Assembly (NCBI RefSeq): GCF_008831285.2
Contig: NC_045147.1
Span: 20,960,581 to 21,024,580 of the forward strand
Source: Nymphaea colorata
Lineage: Eukaryota > Streptophyta > Magnoliopsida > Nymphaeales > Nymphaeaceae
Direction of reading: 5' to 3'
DNA: 64,000 nt
In this document: positions 24,526 through 42,141 of the stretch, piece after piece
How the letters are laid out: every line of letters starts with the position of its first letter
Numbering within the stretch: the stretch's first letter is position 1
Translations under genes and position numbers: made by a program
The notes under the pieces: generated by a model
What the model saw: only the letters and a program-made list of their open reading frames with translations
Told to the model about the DNA's origin: nothing
Databases searched by the model: none

Positions 24526-25579
24526 ATTGTATGATGACCTAATAAGAAAACAGGAAAAAATAATAAAAGGAAAAATAGTAGAGAAGCAGACAAGAAAATG
24601 CAAGAGGTTATATACATATATGTGGAGAGAAACACTTGCACAAGTAGATATACAAATTATATGTGTAATAGAATATTATATAAAGAGTTAGAGGTACCTA
24701 GATTATGACATCTGGAGCTGTTTGGCTTTCTCAGCATTCAAAGCTGTTTTTTGATGAATTTGGCGGCACATAACAACTCTAATTATTTATTATCCAAAAC
24801 CATAGGAAATAAAGCATGAAAAGACAATGCGTAGCTTGTATTTCATTATTTCAAAAAATCCAACACGTACATTGTATATTTATGATTCCTCTTAAATGCT
24901 ATACTTTTACACATCCCAGTTCATGCTTATGGTTGGATTCATGAAAGCAACTTAGGAACATGACAAAAGCTAGATAGTCCTTGCACTTGACAATGCCAGG
25001 ATCTAACGCATACACACACATATGCAGATTATACTTTTAAGTTTTAACAATTACACCTTCAAAAAATGCAACAGTGACAATGCGTAATTTAATGGGAGCA
25101 TCTATTGTACATACATGGTAGTTATTTGGCAGAGGGCTTCTTTGTTGGTATTGATCCATTGAGATGATTCCAACTGAGGTCCCTATAAGATGCCACAGCA
25201 AAAGCACAAATGCAAAAGAAAAAAAATGCTAAGTTGTGTTGCGAATTTCTGTAAAGTCTTATAAAACTTACAAGTAATCATGTTCTTTTATGCTGCTTAG
25301 GTCAGGAATAGATCCTTCCAAGCTACAGTTCCTAAGGCTCTTGCAACATTAAATTGCATGTCGCAACAGATGCATCAAGGTGCTACAAAGCCATGTGCAA
25401 AAGGATGATGAGTTAAGAGATATGAGACTTGCGAAAAAAAAAAAAAAACAGATGGGTGTAATCTTCAAACGACATGCATGCATTTAAATCATGATAGTGA
25501 GAATTAGTTTTCTGGATATTGAAGCTTAGAAGAAGCATATTGGAGTAATGGGAAAATATACATATATATGTGTACACAA

Positions 25580-26120
25580 GAGAATTCTATGCTGTGTGTC
25601 GGATTGCTAAAATTAATTTTTTAGCAGCAATATTGACATAAACCAATTTCATCATAGGACTACCTTTTGATCCTCCAAAGTGAGAGCAAAAAGGTTTTTT
25701 TTTTTTTTTTTGGGGTGGGGGGGGGGGGTGTGGTGGATGAAAAAAGCACTTGAATCCATTCCTTACACATATAGATATAGTTTCTGGAATATGTGGACTT
25801 TTCATGGACCATTTTGAGCAATACATATATATGTGTACACGAGAATTCTATGCTGTGTGTCGGATAGCTAGAATTAATTTTTAGCAGCGATATTGACACA
25901 TGGCAGCATAGAACTCCTATATATATATAGATTGTATGGAAAATGAGTTAAACCAATTTCATCATAGGACTACATTATCCTCCAAAGTGAGAGCAAAAAG
26001 GTTTTTTGGGAGGGGGGGATGAAAAAAGCGCTTTGAAGACGGGAGTAGTTGAATCCATTCCTTACACATATAGATATAGTTTCTGGAATATGTGGACTTT
26101 TCATGGACCATTTCATGAAT
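25580..26120. repeat. Tandem duplication, ~300-bp unit, two copies
   Basis: The blocks CTATGCTGTGTGTCGGAT, CCAATTTCATCATAGGACTA, TCCAAAGTGAGAGCAAAAAGG and ACTTTTCATGGACCATTT occur in the same order in both copies. For example the last block is at about 25796 and 26096, an offset of 300. The copies differ by a T/G homopolymer tract (25695-25728) present in only one, and by insertions. It lies in the decayed LRR-kinase locus. Confidence 0.9.
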
Positions 26121-27224
26121 TTGATTGATGGCTCATCAAGTGCCATGAGAAGTTGCTTTGTCAAAATATAAGTTATTCATGAATCAATCAAGTCTTTCAG
26201 GTAGCTCATAGGCAGCCTCTGTGCTCTTTGTAATTACTCAGTAGTCAGTCCCCATATTTTGTTAACTATACATAGGCATGTATATGATGCACATTTTTGC
26301 ATGGCCATGAATCTATGTAATGCATTCATTTACAATTTTAACAACAGCAAGAAGACCTGATAAACAGAAATGAACGCAGTTATCTTATGAACGTAATTAT
26401 CTTACTTGAAACTGTGCACTTTTTTGAGAAAAAAAAGTTCAGTTTGTCCTTTTTGGTTTTCCTATTTCCTTTTCCCGTTCATCTGACTAGGTGACTTACC
26501 TAGGTTTCCCCTATCCCTTTTGTCTGCATTGGTAGAAATAGAATGATGCTGCTGATGAGTATTGCATAGTGATGATCACAACATTATTCTTGACATGACA
26601 GATAGCATGAGCCAATGTAGATTAGTCTTCTTCAATATTAGTAACTGACATAACTCGAAAGTTATTTTTGTTTCTTCGTCGTCAGATTAAATTTTATCTG
26701 CTGAATTACTTACAGAAAAAAATGTCAAAAAAAGAAGGAAAATTGGTAAATTATGCTTATCTAGTTGGTCTCGTGAACCTAAAATTTTCACTTTGCTTGT
26801 CTGTGGTAAAGCTTTGAATAGTGTTCTCTCCCACCCCTTTTTTTGTTTTCCATGGCTAAATTGCTTTTCTGCTGAGGATCAAAACTACAGCAATCTTAAG
26901 CCATTTTAAGATACACAAATGTGATTTTTCTAACCCTTTAGAATGATATACTTGTAAAAAATTACTGCAGTTAGGGGATCTTGTAATTTTGGCTGTTTAC
27001 CTAGTACAAGATCCAATTGTCAAACTAAAGTACACACGTTAGAAGCACAGACAAACAAACATATAGATTTACTTGTTCACTTCTTGAGAACCATGCAACT
27101 CTCTTTTTTCCACTGATTGTATGTCTACGTCTCTGGAACTTAATGTCCTATACACTCATTCATGTTAATAATTTTCTATAATTAATATGTTACAATGGTC
27201 ACATTGATTTGATTCACAATGGCA

Positions 27225-28200
27225 CTGTAACTTCTCCATTGATACAATGAACTAGAACATCTTCTCTCCACCTGTCTGTCCATATTCTTATCTTTCTACC
27301 ATTTCCTGCCCTCCACATAACTTTATCCTTTACTTTACTCCATGCCCACCCAAAACTGCTCCAGCACCCTGACCGGTGCCATGGACTCTTGAGGATCTAC
27401 AGACTTTGGCCTTTTGCTGAAATGCTTCCTATCTATCCAAACAGCAAGTAGGGGAGTTTCTATTGAATTTGGCGCAGAGTCTACTGGCCAACAGGCCCAC
27501 ATTAAAGGGTTCAATGACTTCAAGCCCATCCCTCCCTCCTCCATTGGGTTCCTCAAAGTCTTCCACGATATCTGCCTGATACCTTTTTCCCCATCCTTGT
27601 CAGCCCATAAAAAGCTGGCCATACTGCGTTCAAGCGTGTCGAGGACAAATCTGGGAATCCTGAAAGCAAACATCCAATATACTAACAAGGAAGATAAATT
27701 ATGTTTGATTAGACAAAGACGCCCTGCGTAAAACAGGAGCTGCCCCTTCCATCGGCTCAATTTCCGTTCAAATTTGAGAACAAGGCTTGAGCGGTGGTTT
27801 TCAATCAACTTTCCAGCAAACAAAGGAAGCCCAAGGTTGGTCATGGGTAGCCTTGCCACCCTCCATCCTCCTATACGGGCCAACTCCTCCTCTTTTCCAG
27901 TGCTAACATTGAAGCAGACTAATGATGATTTAGCATAGTTGATAACCAGTTCAGCTTTGGCTTCAATGTCTTCCAAGAAGAGCCTTAACATTCCTTAGAG
28001 ATTTACGGGTAGCTGTACTGAAGACCAAAAAATCATCCGCAAACATGAGGCACTTGAGATCCTCAATCTGGACCAGGCATCTAGGCACTTGAATCAGGCG
28101 ATTGCTGTTACAGTGGATCAGCCTTCTGTTAGTGACCCCCATTACTAGAATGAAGAGATAAAGGAGATAATGGGTCACCTTGGTGCAGACTCCACTTCGC
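27225..28200 (-). mobile_element. LINE (non-LTR retrotransposon) reverse transcriptase remnant
   Basis: Read on the minus strand the order is HQGDPLSP, YLFILVMGV, LMFADDFLVFSTATRKSL, then LGLPLFAGKL, LSRWKGQLLFYAGRLCLIKH, then MASFLWADKDGEKGIRQISW, and finally VMWRAGNGRKIRIWTDRW. These are the reverse transcriptase palm (FADD replaces YADD, at about 28032-28043), the thumb, and the C-terminal region of plant L1-type LINEs. At least two frameshifts (near 28165 and near 27980) break it. The endonuclease and RT N-terminus are missing, so it is a 5'-truncated dead copy. It sits just inside intron 1 of the LRR-kinase pseudogene. Confidence 0.88.
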
Positions 28201-28699
28201 TACAAGTGCTTTTTTAGTGTAAGAAACTCCGATCAGAAGTGAATGTCTTGTCGTACCTTCCGATGGATCCGTCACTTAGACCGGATGGGAACAACATAAC
28301 CTACGATAATTAGCGCAAGGATCAGCAACCACTTCTTCTTCCATTCCGGCATCTCAAGTGTCCAGAAACCACGGAGATGGACGCGAAAAGAGAGGCATCG
28401 GCCAGAGTCGCACGGCGATAGCGTCGGGCGATTCGATCCGAAGGAAAAGGAGGAGGGCATCGTCATGCCTGCGAAAGCCTCCACCTTCTCTGGCATTATT
28501 AATGGGGCTTCCGAGAGCGACATCTTTGACTTCACAGAATGAAAATTCTCAGAGAAGAATGACGGAAGGAAAGGGTCGAGGACGCGAGTGAGAGAAGCGT
28601 CGCGCGGGGTGAACAAGAAAGAGAAGGGATTTGAAACAAGAAAGCACGAGCGCGCGCCGGCGGTGTTTAAAAAAGCGAGGGAAAACCCGGTGTCGTCAT

Positions 28700-29901
28700 A
28701 ATTTCGGTACCCCTTTCTTCTTTTACCTTTTTTCCACAGACGGTCTTACACTTCTGCCGATTACCGCCAAACGGGAACCGTGGTCCGTGGACGGTGGACC
28801 TGAGAAAGCGGAAAACAATATCTTAAAAAATGACGCCGTTTCGGAAAAGAAGAAACTCGGTTTTGTTATATGAGAAGAAAAATGTTTTACAAAAATAAGA
28901 AATTTATGTAAGAGCAACTCAACAAGGTAGAATCAGTACAAAATTTTACTGAAAATTTGTTCAGTCATCTCTTGGGGGCGACTTGTGGAGAGGTCGGGTC
29001 GTAACAGGAGCCTCCTTCTTAGGACACGTAAGCTTCTCCAGGTTGTGTATTATTAGGGTGAAGCTCCATTCATGTCACCTCATAACATGTAACCTGTTAA
29101 AAATCAACTCAATTTCGAGGAGTAGTTTGAAAAAATTTATAGATTGAGAACATAGTTTTTGAAATTGTGGCAGATTCATCCAGATTTCTTTCAATGACAT
29201 CGAAAAAACACTGCGAAAATCGTTTTGAATGGCATCACTCTTAAGGATGGGCTTGACTCCAATTTGCTTCTAAAAATACCTATGATTAAAAAAAAAATCA
29301 AAAGTAAAAATCAGAAACCTTATCATATACCTTTGGAAGCTCGAAAAAGTAAGTTAGCAGACATATCCACACCACACGGAAGGCCTACTTGTTGGTCCTA
29401 ACAGACGACACAAAACTATTATAAGCATTACAGTTTTTAGTTTATGACAGGCTCAGCATTCTTCATATGGAAAGAGAGAGAGAGAGAGGAGTCCATGATT
29501 TTACTGTGTGTTTGAATGCACGAGAAATCTCTGAGGCTGGACACCTAAGACGTAGGCCAACCAAGTAGTGGGACAATCTTGCTCCTCCTTTCTTGCTATT
29601 TTACCATGGTTTTAGAGTTCAGATAAAAAAAATGTCTCCAGACGCATGACGAAGCCAGAATTTCTTGGATAAAAGGCAATTAAGTCATCGATCCGGATCT
29701 GATGTGGGGGTTACATGTGGGTCCAGCTGGACCCAGGTTCAGCTTAAATGCCAAAGAGAGATTTCTGAAGGGCTAGCGTGGGTGGCCATTGGCCGAACAC
29801 CAGCCCCCATGTAGATCCACCACTGCCGTGATCCCCCATCACAAAAACAAATATTCCTCCGGACCTCCGATAGGTAATTTAGCAGGTCTTTAACTTCCTG
29901 T

Positions 29902-29933
<32 letters not shown>

Positions 29934-30430
29934 CTAGTTTTTTTCCATTTATTTCCTTCATCACCATTAATCACTCCATTTCTTGTCTTTTTCCTCCTCC
30001 TCTTCAACCCAAAAATAGCGTTGAATGCACACCGAAGGTTACTAGATCATTAAATTTTATTGCCAAGAAAATTGGGACAAATTCTCCAGAACTCAAGAAT
30101 TGGATACCCGGTCCTGTTTCTCATTTGAGAATATGTTATCACGAGAACTTGAGCCAGAAGGTAGAAGATGAAGGATGCAGTATCTTATCTGATTTGCCTA
30201 TTCAAGGGGGCTAAAGTGAGGTTGGTGCCGGGATCAATCTTTGCAGCTGCACACCGCATGGTTTGCAAGGTGGGGAGAGAGAGAGAGAGAGAAGAAGAAG
30301 CATCAACCATCCGTGGATTTACCTCATCAACGTGTACATACAGAAACCAACTGCATCCACAATCCCACGATTGCCAGAATGCAGTTGAAGCACTAAATTC
30401 AACGGAGAACCAAGCAAATTCTCTCCATGT
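28700..30430. other. Intergenic, no gene
   Basis: Separates the LRR-kinase pseudogene 5' flank from the 3' end of the acetyltransferase gene. It contains GA repeats near 29470-29490 and 30275-30292 and a (TA)n array at about 29903-29934. No protein family motif or RNA gene was seen. Confidence 0.55.
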
Positions 30431-30432
30431 CG

Positions 30433-36615
<6,183 letters not shown>

Positions 36616-36719
36616 GACCTTCCGCAAAGGAAGGAGACTCCCCTTCCTCGTCACGCGCGTGCCTGGTGAGCTCCTGAATTACGTGGGAATCGTGGCGCGC
36701 GCGCTTTATCTTCTATGAC

Positions 36720-38454
36720 AATGCGGACCCGCCGAATATCTTATGTTTTGCTGTGGTTACTGATAGGCTCAAGCAACCTATATTCACCGAAGCGGTAGAA
36801 AATGTCATTTATTATATAAATTTTCACACACAATTTAACATCCAAGTAACACGGATACGATAAAATTACCCCTTGCTTGTGCGATACGCTGACCTTTTTT
36901 TTGTATTTTCATATTAATTTTAAAGTTTTTGCATATTGTTTTCATATTAATTATCGAAAAAATATTTTTCGCCCGTTTCGTATTTTCTTGTTTATATTAA
37001 TTTTGCATTTTTTTTAACACGCCCATATAAATATATTCGATCCCCATATATATACATTTAAAATTGCTATTTTGTATCTGTTTCCCGTACATGTACCTAT
37101 ACCATATGTGATTTACCTTTACCCTATACAAATGTCTAGTACGGTTAGCAGTCAAATTCAACTTTCTTTACCTTATTCGGTTAAATGTATTCCAAATTGG
37201 GTTTATAATCAAATATATACGATCCACTTAAATCTTTCCCATATTCCACTTACTTCTAAATGGGTATGTTTATTAGTGGCGGTTTTGGCATCAGGAACAA
37301 TATGTTTATTAGTGGCGGTTTTGGCATCAGGAACAACGGAGGAGTGTTTCATGAAAAGTGTTCTATGAACACACTATCATTTTCGAACAAATTCATTAAG
37401 GGCGGAGGGAAGGGGGGCTCGCCTAGGCAATGGCCCCACTCCAGCCAATGAATTTCTTTTTTACATTAAAAAAATAATATTTTTTAATTACGTAATGTAT
37501 TTTTTGTATTAGAATTCAGTTTGACCCTACTCGGATCCAAAGGTCGAATTACCGGCTCGCTCTTGAAAAAAATCCTAGTTCTACCCCTGCAGCCGAATTA
37601 CCAGCCCGCTCCTGAAAAAAATCTTAGTTTCGTCCCTGCACCACACCACTGTTCCTAATGCCAAATAGCCCCTTATAGATTTATGAAGGTAAACAGGTTC
37701 AAGACACAAAAGTGTCAACTGTTAACGATTTCATGTTATAACTATGTCAAGTATCACTAACAGTTCATCAGAAAGGAGTCCTTGAAAGTACATGACATTA
37801 TCAGTAGGGGTAGGGCTAAAAACTTTTGGCTAAGAAACATTAATTATAAAAATTTAAATTTTTAAGGAGCACCAATATGTAAATGAATAAAACTATGTAA
37901 ATGAATAAAACTTCTCAAAAATATCAGTACCAAAACAGGTTTTTTGTGGGTATGTGTGGGCAATTGCCCACACCTACATCTGATTATGGGCTTCAAATGT
38001 CACATTTGAACCTGGATCACTTAATTGTTAAATATACAAAAGAAATTTAGAACCAAATTGGGTTGTGTTGGCTACAGCCAAAAAATTGCAAGGACTCCTT
38101 CACACCCTTAGCTACCGTTAAGTTGAGCCAAGTCCACAAGCTAAACCTGATCCACGATCCAAAATGAACCGATTTATTTGCCTGATGAGCTCTTTTGGGG
38201 ACTATTTAGATGATGCTGCAACCATATCAAGAGTTTATTTGCACGTTAAATTAATTCTACATCGTCTAGTTACACGTTAAATTGAGGTTTTGTCGTCACC
38301 AAATGGGTCTCCAAAGACTGTAATATTTTGTAACTTGAGATTATCCTCCGCACTGATCTCAATCAATGAAGACGGAAGTCTTACGCGTAGTGCATAATTG
38401 TGTACGAACTTAAAATAAAACAACAAATTCTTTGTTGAACCGCTAACATACCGT
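36720..38454. other. Intergenic, short tandem repeats
   Basis: No gene. It holds a 36-bp perfect duplication at about 37265-37340 (block TTAGTGGCGGTTTTGGCATC twice), a ~49-bp near-perfect duplication at 37544-37641 (CCGAATTACC...CTGAAAAAAATC), and the palindromic core TGTGGGCAATTGCCCACA at about 37955-37975. Confidence 0.6.
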
Positions 38455-38526
38455 GGTCCCATGGTCTAGTGGTTAGGACATTGGACTCTGAATCCAGTAA
38501 CCCGAGTTCAAATCTCGGTGGGACCT
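38455..38526 (+). tRNA. tRNA-Gln (anticodon CUG)
   Basis: A complete 72-nt cloverleaf. The seven-base acceptor stem GGTCCCA pairs with TGGGACC. The A box is TGGTCTAGTGG. The anticodon loop is CTCTGAA with anticodon CTG, so it reads CAG codons. The T-arm is CCGAG-TTCAAAT-CTCGG, and it is the standard plant nuclear tRNA-Gln form. There is no intron and no encoded CCA. A CAACAA motif about 35 bases upstream fits plant Pol III initiation. Confidence 0.97.
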
Positions 38527-38531
38527 TTACA

Positions 38532-38552
38532 TCTTTTGCACTCCTTTTTTGC
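38532..38552 (+). terminator. Pol III terminator T-runs after tRNA-Gln
   Basis: A TTTT run about ten bases past the tRNA 3' end is followed by a longer T-run about ten bases later, as expected for Pol III termination. Confidence 0.7.
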
Positions 38553-38799
38553 TCTCACTTGAGGTCACGTGAAACGTTGGTTTATTTAATAAATTGATAG
38601 GGATTTGCGCCTTTTAACTTTCCAAGACAAAAATTTATTTAACGGGGTTAAATTTTCGAAATATCCTAAATAGGCGGTGGGATTTTGAATTTTTGGGGCG
38701 TCATCTCTCTTTTCAATACCGTCCCCTGTTTCAAGTTGAGGAAAATAAAACTATTATTGCGAAAATTAATTTAACTATTTGATAAATTTCATACAATAT

Positions 38800-38925
38800 A
38801 CCAGTATATATCCTATACCCCTATACCAGTATATACATCTATACCTATTCCGGTATTCCCCTATACCAGTATACCCCTGTACCCTATACCCTTATACCAC
38901 TATAGCCTATACCCTATACGCCCTG
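38800..38925. repeat. Degenerate minisatellite, CTATACC(C/AGTATA) units
   Basis: The words CTATACCAGTATA, CTATACCC and TGTACCCTATACCC recur for about 120 bases. This is low-complexity sequence with no coding value. Confidence 0.85.
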
Positions 38926-39453
38926 GCCAGTCAGCCGAGACGGGGTCCACACAGTTGCCTCAAATTCCCATCTCCCAAAATTTTGCTTCAACATCACGAA
39001 AGCATCAGATTCGCGAGGCCTCGGTTTCTGTATTCTTCCCCTTTCATAAAGTCCCGAAGTAAATAAAAACAAGCGTAAGATGGAGCTCCCGAACGTCATG
39101 CTGAAAAACAATTCAAAACCCGAAAAGATAAGTTTGGTCATTTCTAAGCTTGCTATGGAGAAAGATTGCTCTTCTTTTTTTGGTCATATCTTCTCCTTTT
39201 TTATTGTCTTCCTTTTGCTTTGGTGCAGTGTCCTTCGATGTTCGTGAAATCATTGAGAACTGATTCGGGCTGATGGCCAAAAAGTCGGCCCATATTTAAG
39301 TTTTTTTTTTTCAAACATAAATATCTTAAAACATTTAAGATATATAAAATGTCATTATTTTAAAGTTTGAATCAATTAAAATAGTTTGCATTGCAAACGA
39401 CACTACATGTATGGGAATCAACATGCTATAAAAATACTACATTTTTGTTTCCA

Positions 39454-39458
<5 letters not shown>

Positions 39459-39534
<76 letters not shown>

Positions 39535-39553
39535 ACCAGTTGATTGTATGATA
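39459..39553. repeat. (TA)n array with conserved 3' flank
   Basis: About 74 bases of TA are followed by GTTACCAGTTGATTGTATGA. The same flank (one mismatch) follows another TA array at 42068-42141, so the two are copies of one repeat and not independent microsatellites. Confidence 0.85.
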
Positions 39554-40362
39554 ATGTGCAATGTTACGTTTCTCATATGGAAATATTTGATAAATATGTT
39601 GTAAAAAAAGAATCAGGTTCATAAAATATTACATTCAAATAACACAAAGTTGATGTTACCAAACACCCACTAATTCTAAAATGCAAACATGGCATTCTTA
39701 TAGTATATGTTACAAGAATGTACGTTCAAATAATACGATTTTTTTCCCATGTCCTTGAATATCAAGGGAGCGGTGTTTGATTTGACAGTTTTTGTGAATA
39801 TATATACATAAAATGGGTGGAACAATTAGTGCATGGACACGTTTTGAATGTTTGGAACAAACAATCGGTGAGGACAATTGACAAATGGCTTTTGATTATT
39901 GTCCTTGTTCTTAGTAGGGTTTGGTTCAAGATATTTGTTTTTGAGGCCTTTTGTTAGACGGAAAGTCTTAGTCATGTAATGGGAGAACTGAAAGGGATTG
40001 TTCGAGTTGGAGCATTTTTATTTGTTCTATTTTTCCCAGCAGTGCAGCTAAAGTTATGTGGACTTTGTGATTTCCTTTTGCCACTCTCACTGGGATTAAG
40101 ACTAGGGGCCACTTAAATGTCACGTATTAAAACGAGTTCTTACAAAATATGACCATGTATAACCTTGCTTTCCTAATTGTTTTTTTTTTTCAAAGATGAA
40201 ATCAGGTTTTTTTTTTTTGGAAGATAATTGAAAATTTGATTTTGTTTTACCTATAACCAAGGCAGAGGTGGAGCCAGATATGAGATGGTGCAGGCAACTG
40301 CCTACATCGGCTCTTCAATGTTTATATATTTTCCATATTAACATTTTCAAATTTTTGTTGTG

Positions 40363-40363
<1 letters not shown>

Positions 40364-40420
<57 letters not shown>
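40364..40420. repeat. (TA)n microsatellite
   Basis: About 57 bases of TA after a TTTTGTTGTGCT lead. A similar lead (TTTTTTTGTGCT) precedes the TA array at 60735-60788. Confidence 0.95.
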
Positions 40421-40424
<4 letters not shown>

Positions 40425-41901
40425 CATATTTAGAGATAAAAGTATCTAAGTTATTGAGGGAAATTTAATCAACTTGATTGATAATACAAAAAAAAACATT
40501 TTTATGAAAGTCAAAACACCTTTTAATTTTTCATTATCAAATTCATTTTTATTCAAAAAAGCGTGGGGAATAGTTATGGCTTTCTTCAAAGAACAAAAAC
40601 ATAAATCAATAGAAAAGCAATCGAGCTAAAGGGTTATTGAAAGAGGCTTTTTATAGTTCTACTATATCACTGACGCTGATATAAAACAGGATTCTGGAGG
40701 TAGGGAAAATAATTAAGATTTTTTCGTGGATTGTTAGCCTCCTGTTCACCCACCCAGTTCACCCAAAACAAATTTTTTTACAAATGATCGTGGAGAACCA
40801 TTAGACAAAAGGGAGAGATTAGGTACAGGTTTTTCATTGTTCTCACGGTTCGCATTAGTTTTTTTCTTAATATGAATGTACAAAAAGTTTTATGAGCTCG
40901 GCTTCTTTGTAATTAAAGTTTCCCAGGGAAATTTTTAGAACAGTGGAATTTTCATGGGGAAAGTTTTCCTTCTCCAATGATTTTCCTTCGTTACTTTCAA
41001 ACGTGTCAGTCGGCCTTGCTGTGCGTGAAGAAATAAAATAGTTGCGAGGAGGGGTTTGCTTTTGTACAAATATTCAACAAAATAATAAAATAAGAGAGAA
41101 TGAAGAACAAGCCGTGCCTTATATGCTCTGATCGACAGCCTCGAGGCGTGTGTGCCGCGACTAACATCATCACATCATTCAGTGCCTTAACAGAATACTC
41201 CCTACTGTGCAAAAAATAACGTACTTGCCCTCCGTTTGTACTGATGGCCGTAAAATGTCCGAACCGGCCTCCCGATTTGGTCCTTCCAGATATTCACTTA
41301 AATCTGTCTTGAATTGAAAATAAATTTTATTTCTTTTTTCAACAAATATTACATAATAAAACAATTAAACAAAATAATAAAAATATTAATAAAGTAACAC
41401 CTGCCACCCATATATTGGCCAATGAATCTAACTAATTGTATATTTAAGCCTTTTGACAAATTTAACTTCATAATTGCCATGATGAAAAGAAAATACGTAG
41501 CGTTTCTGAGTTACTACATCTGATCACGTTATAAGTTGTGCCTGTGTGCCTACGCCATAAAAAGAAACTCGCAAATATTATGATATTTAAACTTATGAGC
41601 ACCATCTTCATTTTGATAATAATTTATTTTTACTAAAGCAACTTTGAGAGTCATTGGAAAGATGAGACATTTACAAGTGTTTTATAATTTTTCTCTAAAA
41701 AATAAGGTAAATGATTTAATAAATTTGATTTAATCTTTAAAACAAATTCATAGAAGGTTCACATTGTGTCTTGATTGCCAAACGATCCTTAAAGAGTTTT
41801 AAATATGTCAGCATTTCACGTATTGTTTAAAATATCGTTTACTAAATTTTAAGCCGTCAAGTTTTAGTCTCCTTAAGATCCAGATCGAGATCTAGATTAA
41901 A

Positions 41902-41903
<2 letters not shown>

Positions 41904-41974
<71 letters not shown>

Positions 41975-41990
41975 GAGAGAGAGAGAAAGC
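41904..41990. repeat. (TA)n-(GA)n compound microsatellite
   Basis: About 38 bases of TA run directly into about 48 bases of GA. Confidence 0.95.
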
Positions 41991-42064
41991 GCCAGTCATG
42001 TTGTTCGGATGTGAATCTAAATGAGCCTGGACTAGAAAAAAGCTATTTTTGGTATAATCGAAAC

Positions 42065-42067
<3 letters not shown>

Positions 42068-42124
<57 letters not shown>

Positions 42125-42141
42125 AACAGTTGATTGTATGA
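42068..42141. repeat. (TA)n array with conserved 3' flank
   Basis: About 54 bases of TA are followed by GTTAACAGTTGATTGTATGA, matching the flank of the array at 39459-39553. Confidence 0.85.

Larger units (their letters stand above)
23441..28352 (-). pseudogene. LRR receptor-like kinase pseudogene (second copy, LRR-VIII type)
   Basis: Pieces in order on the minus strand: first exon 28257-28352 (MPEWKKKWLLILALIIVGYV), LRR exon about 25272-25332 (SLRNCSLEGSIPDLSSIKEH), LRR exon 25115-25182 (LDLSWNHLNGSIPT) and late LRR exon 23441-23494 (SLENNQLEGSIPKDRLI). The first exon is 96 nt against 94 nt in the intact gene, so the downstream TDPSE codons are out of frame. The 25115-25182 exon has a one-base deletion leading to TAA, and the last exon lacks a central block. 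Exons equivalent to numbers 2-8 of the intact copy were not found. A LINE fragment sits in intron 1. The 5' flank is also duplicated, so this is a segmental copy, not a processed one. Confidence 0.8.

Noticed and set aside
27414-27731. Plus-strand 105-codon frame
   Set aside because: Antisense shadow of the LINE reverse transcriptase.
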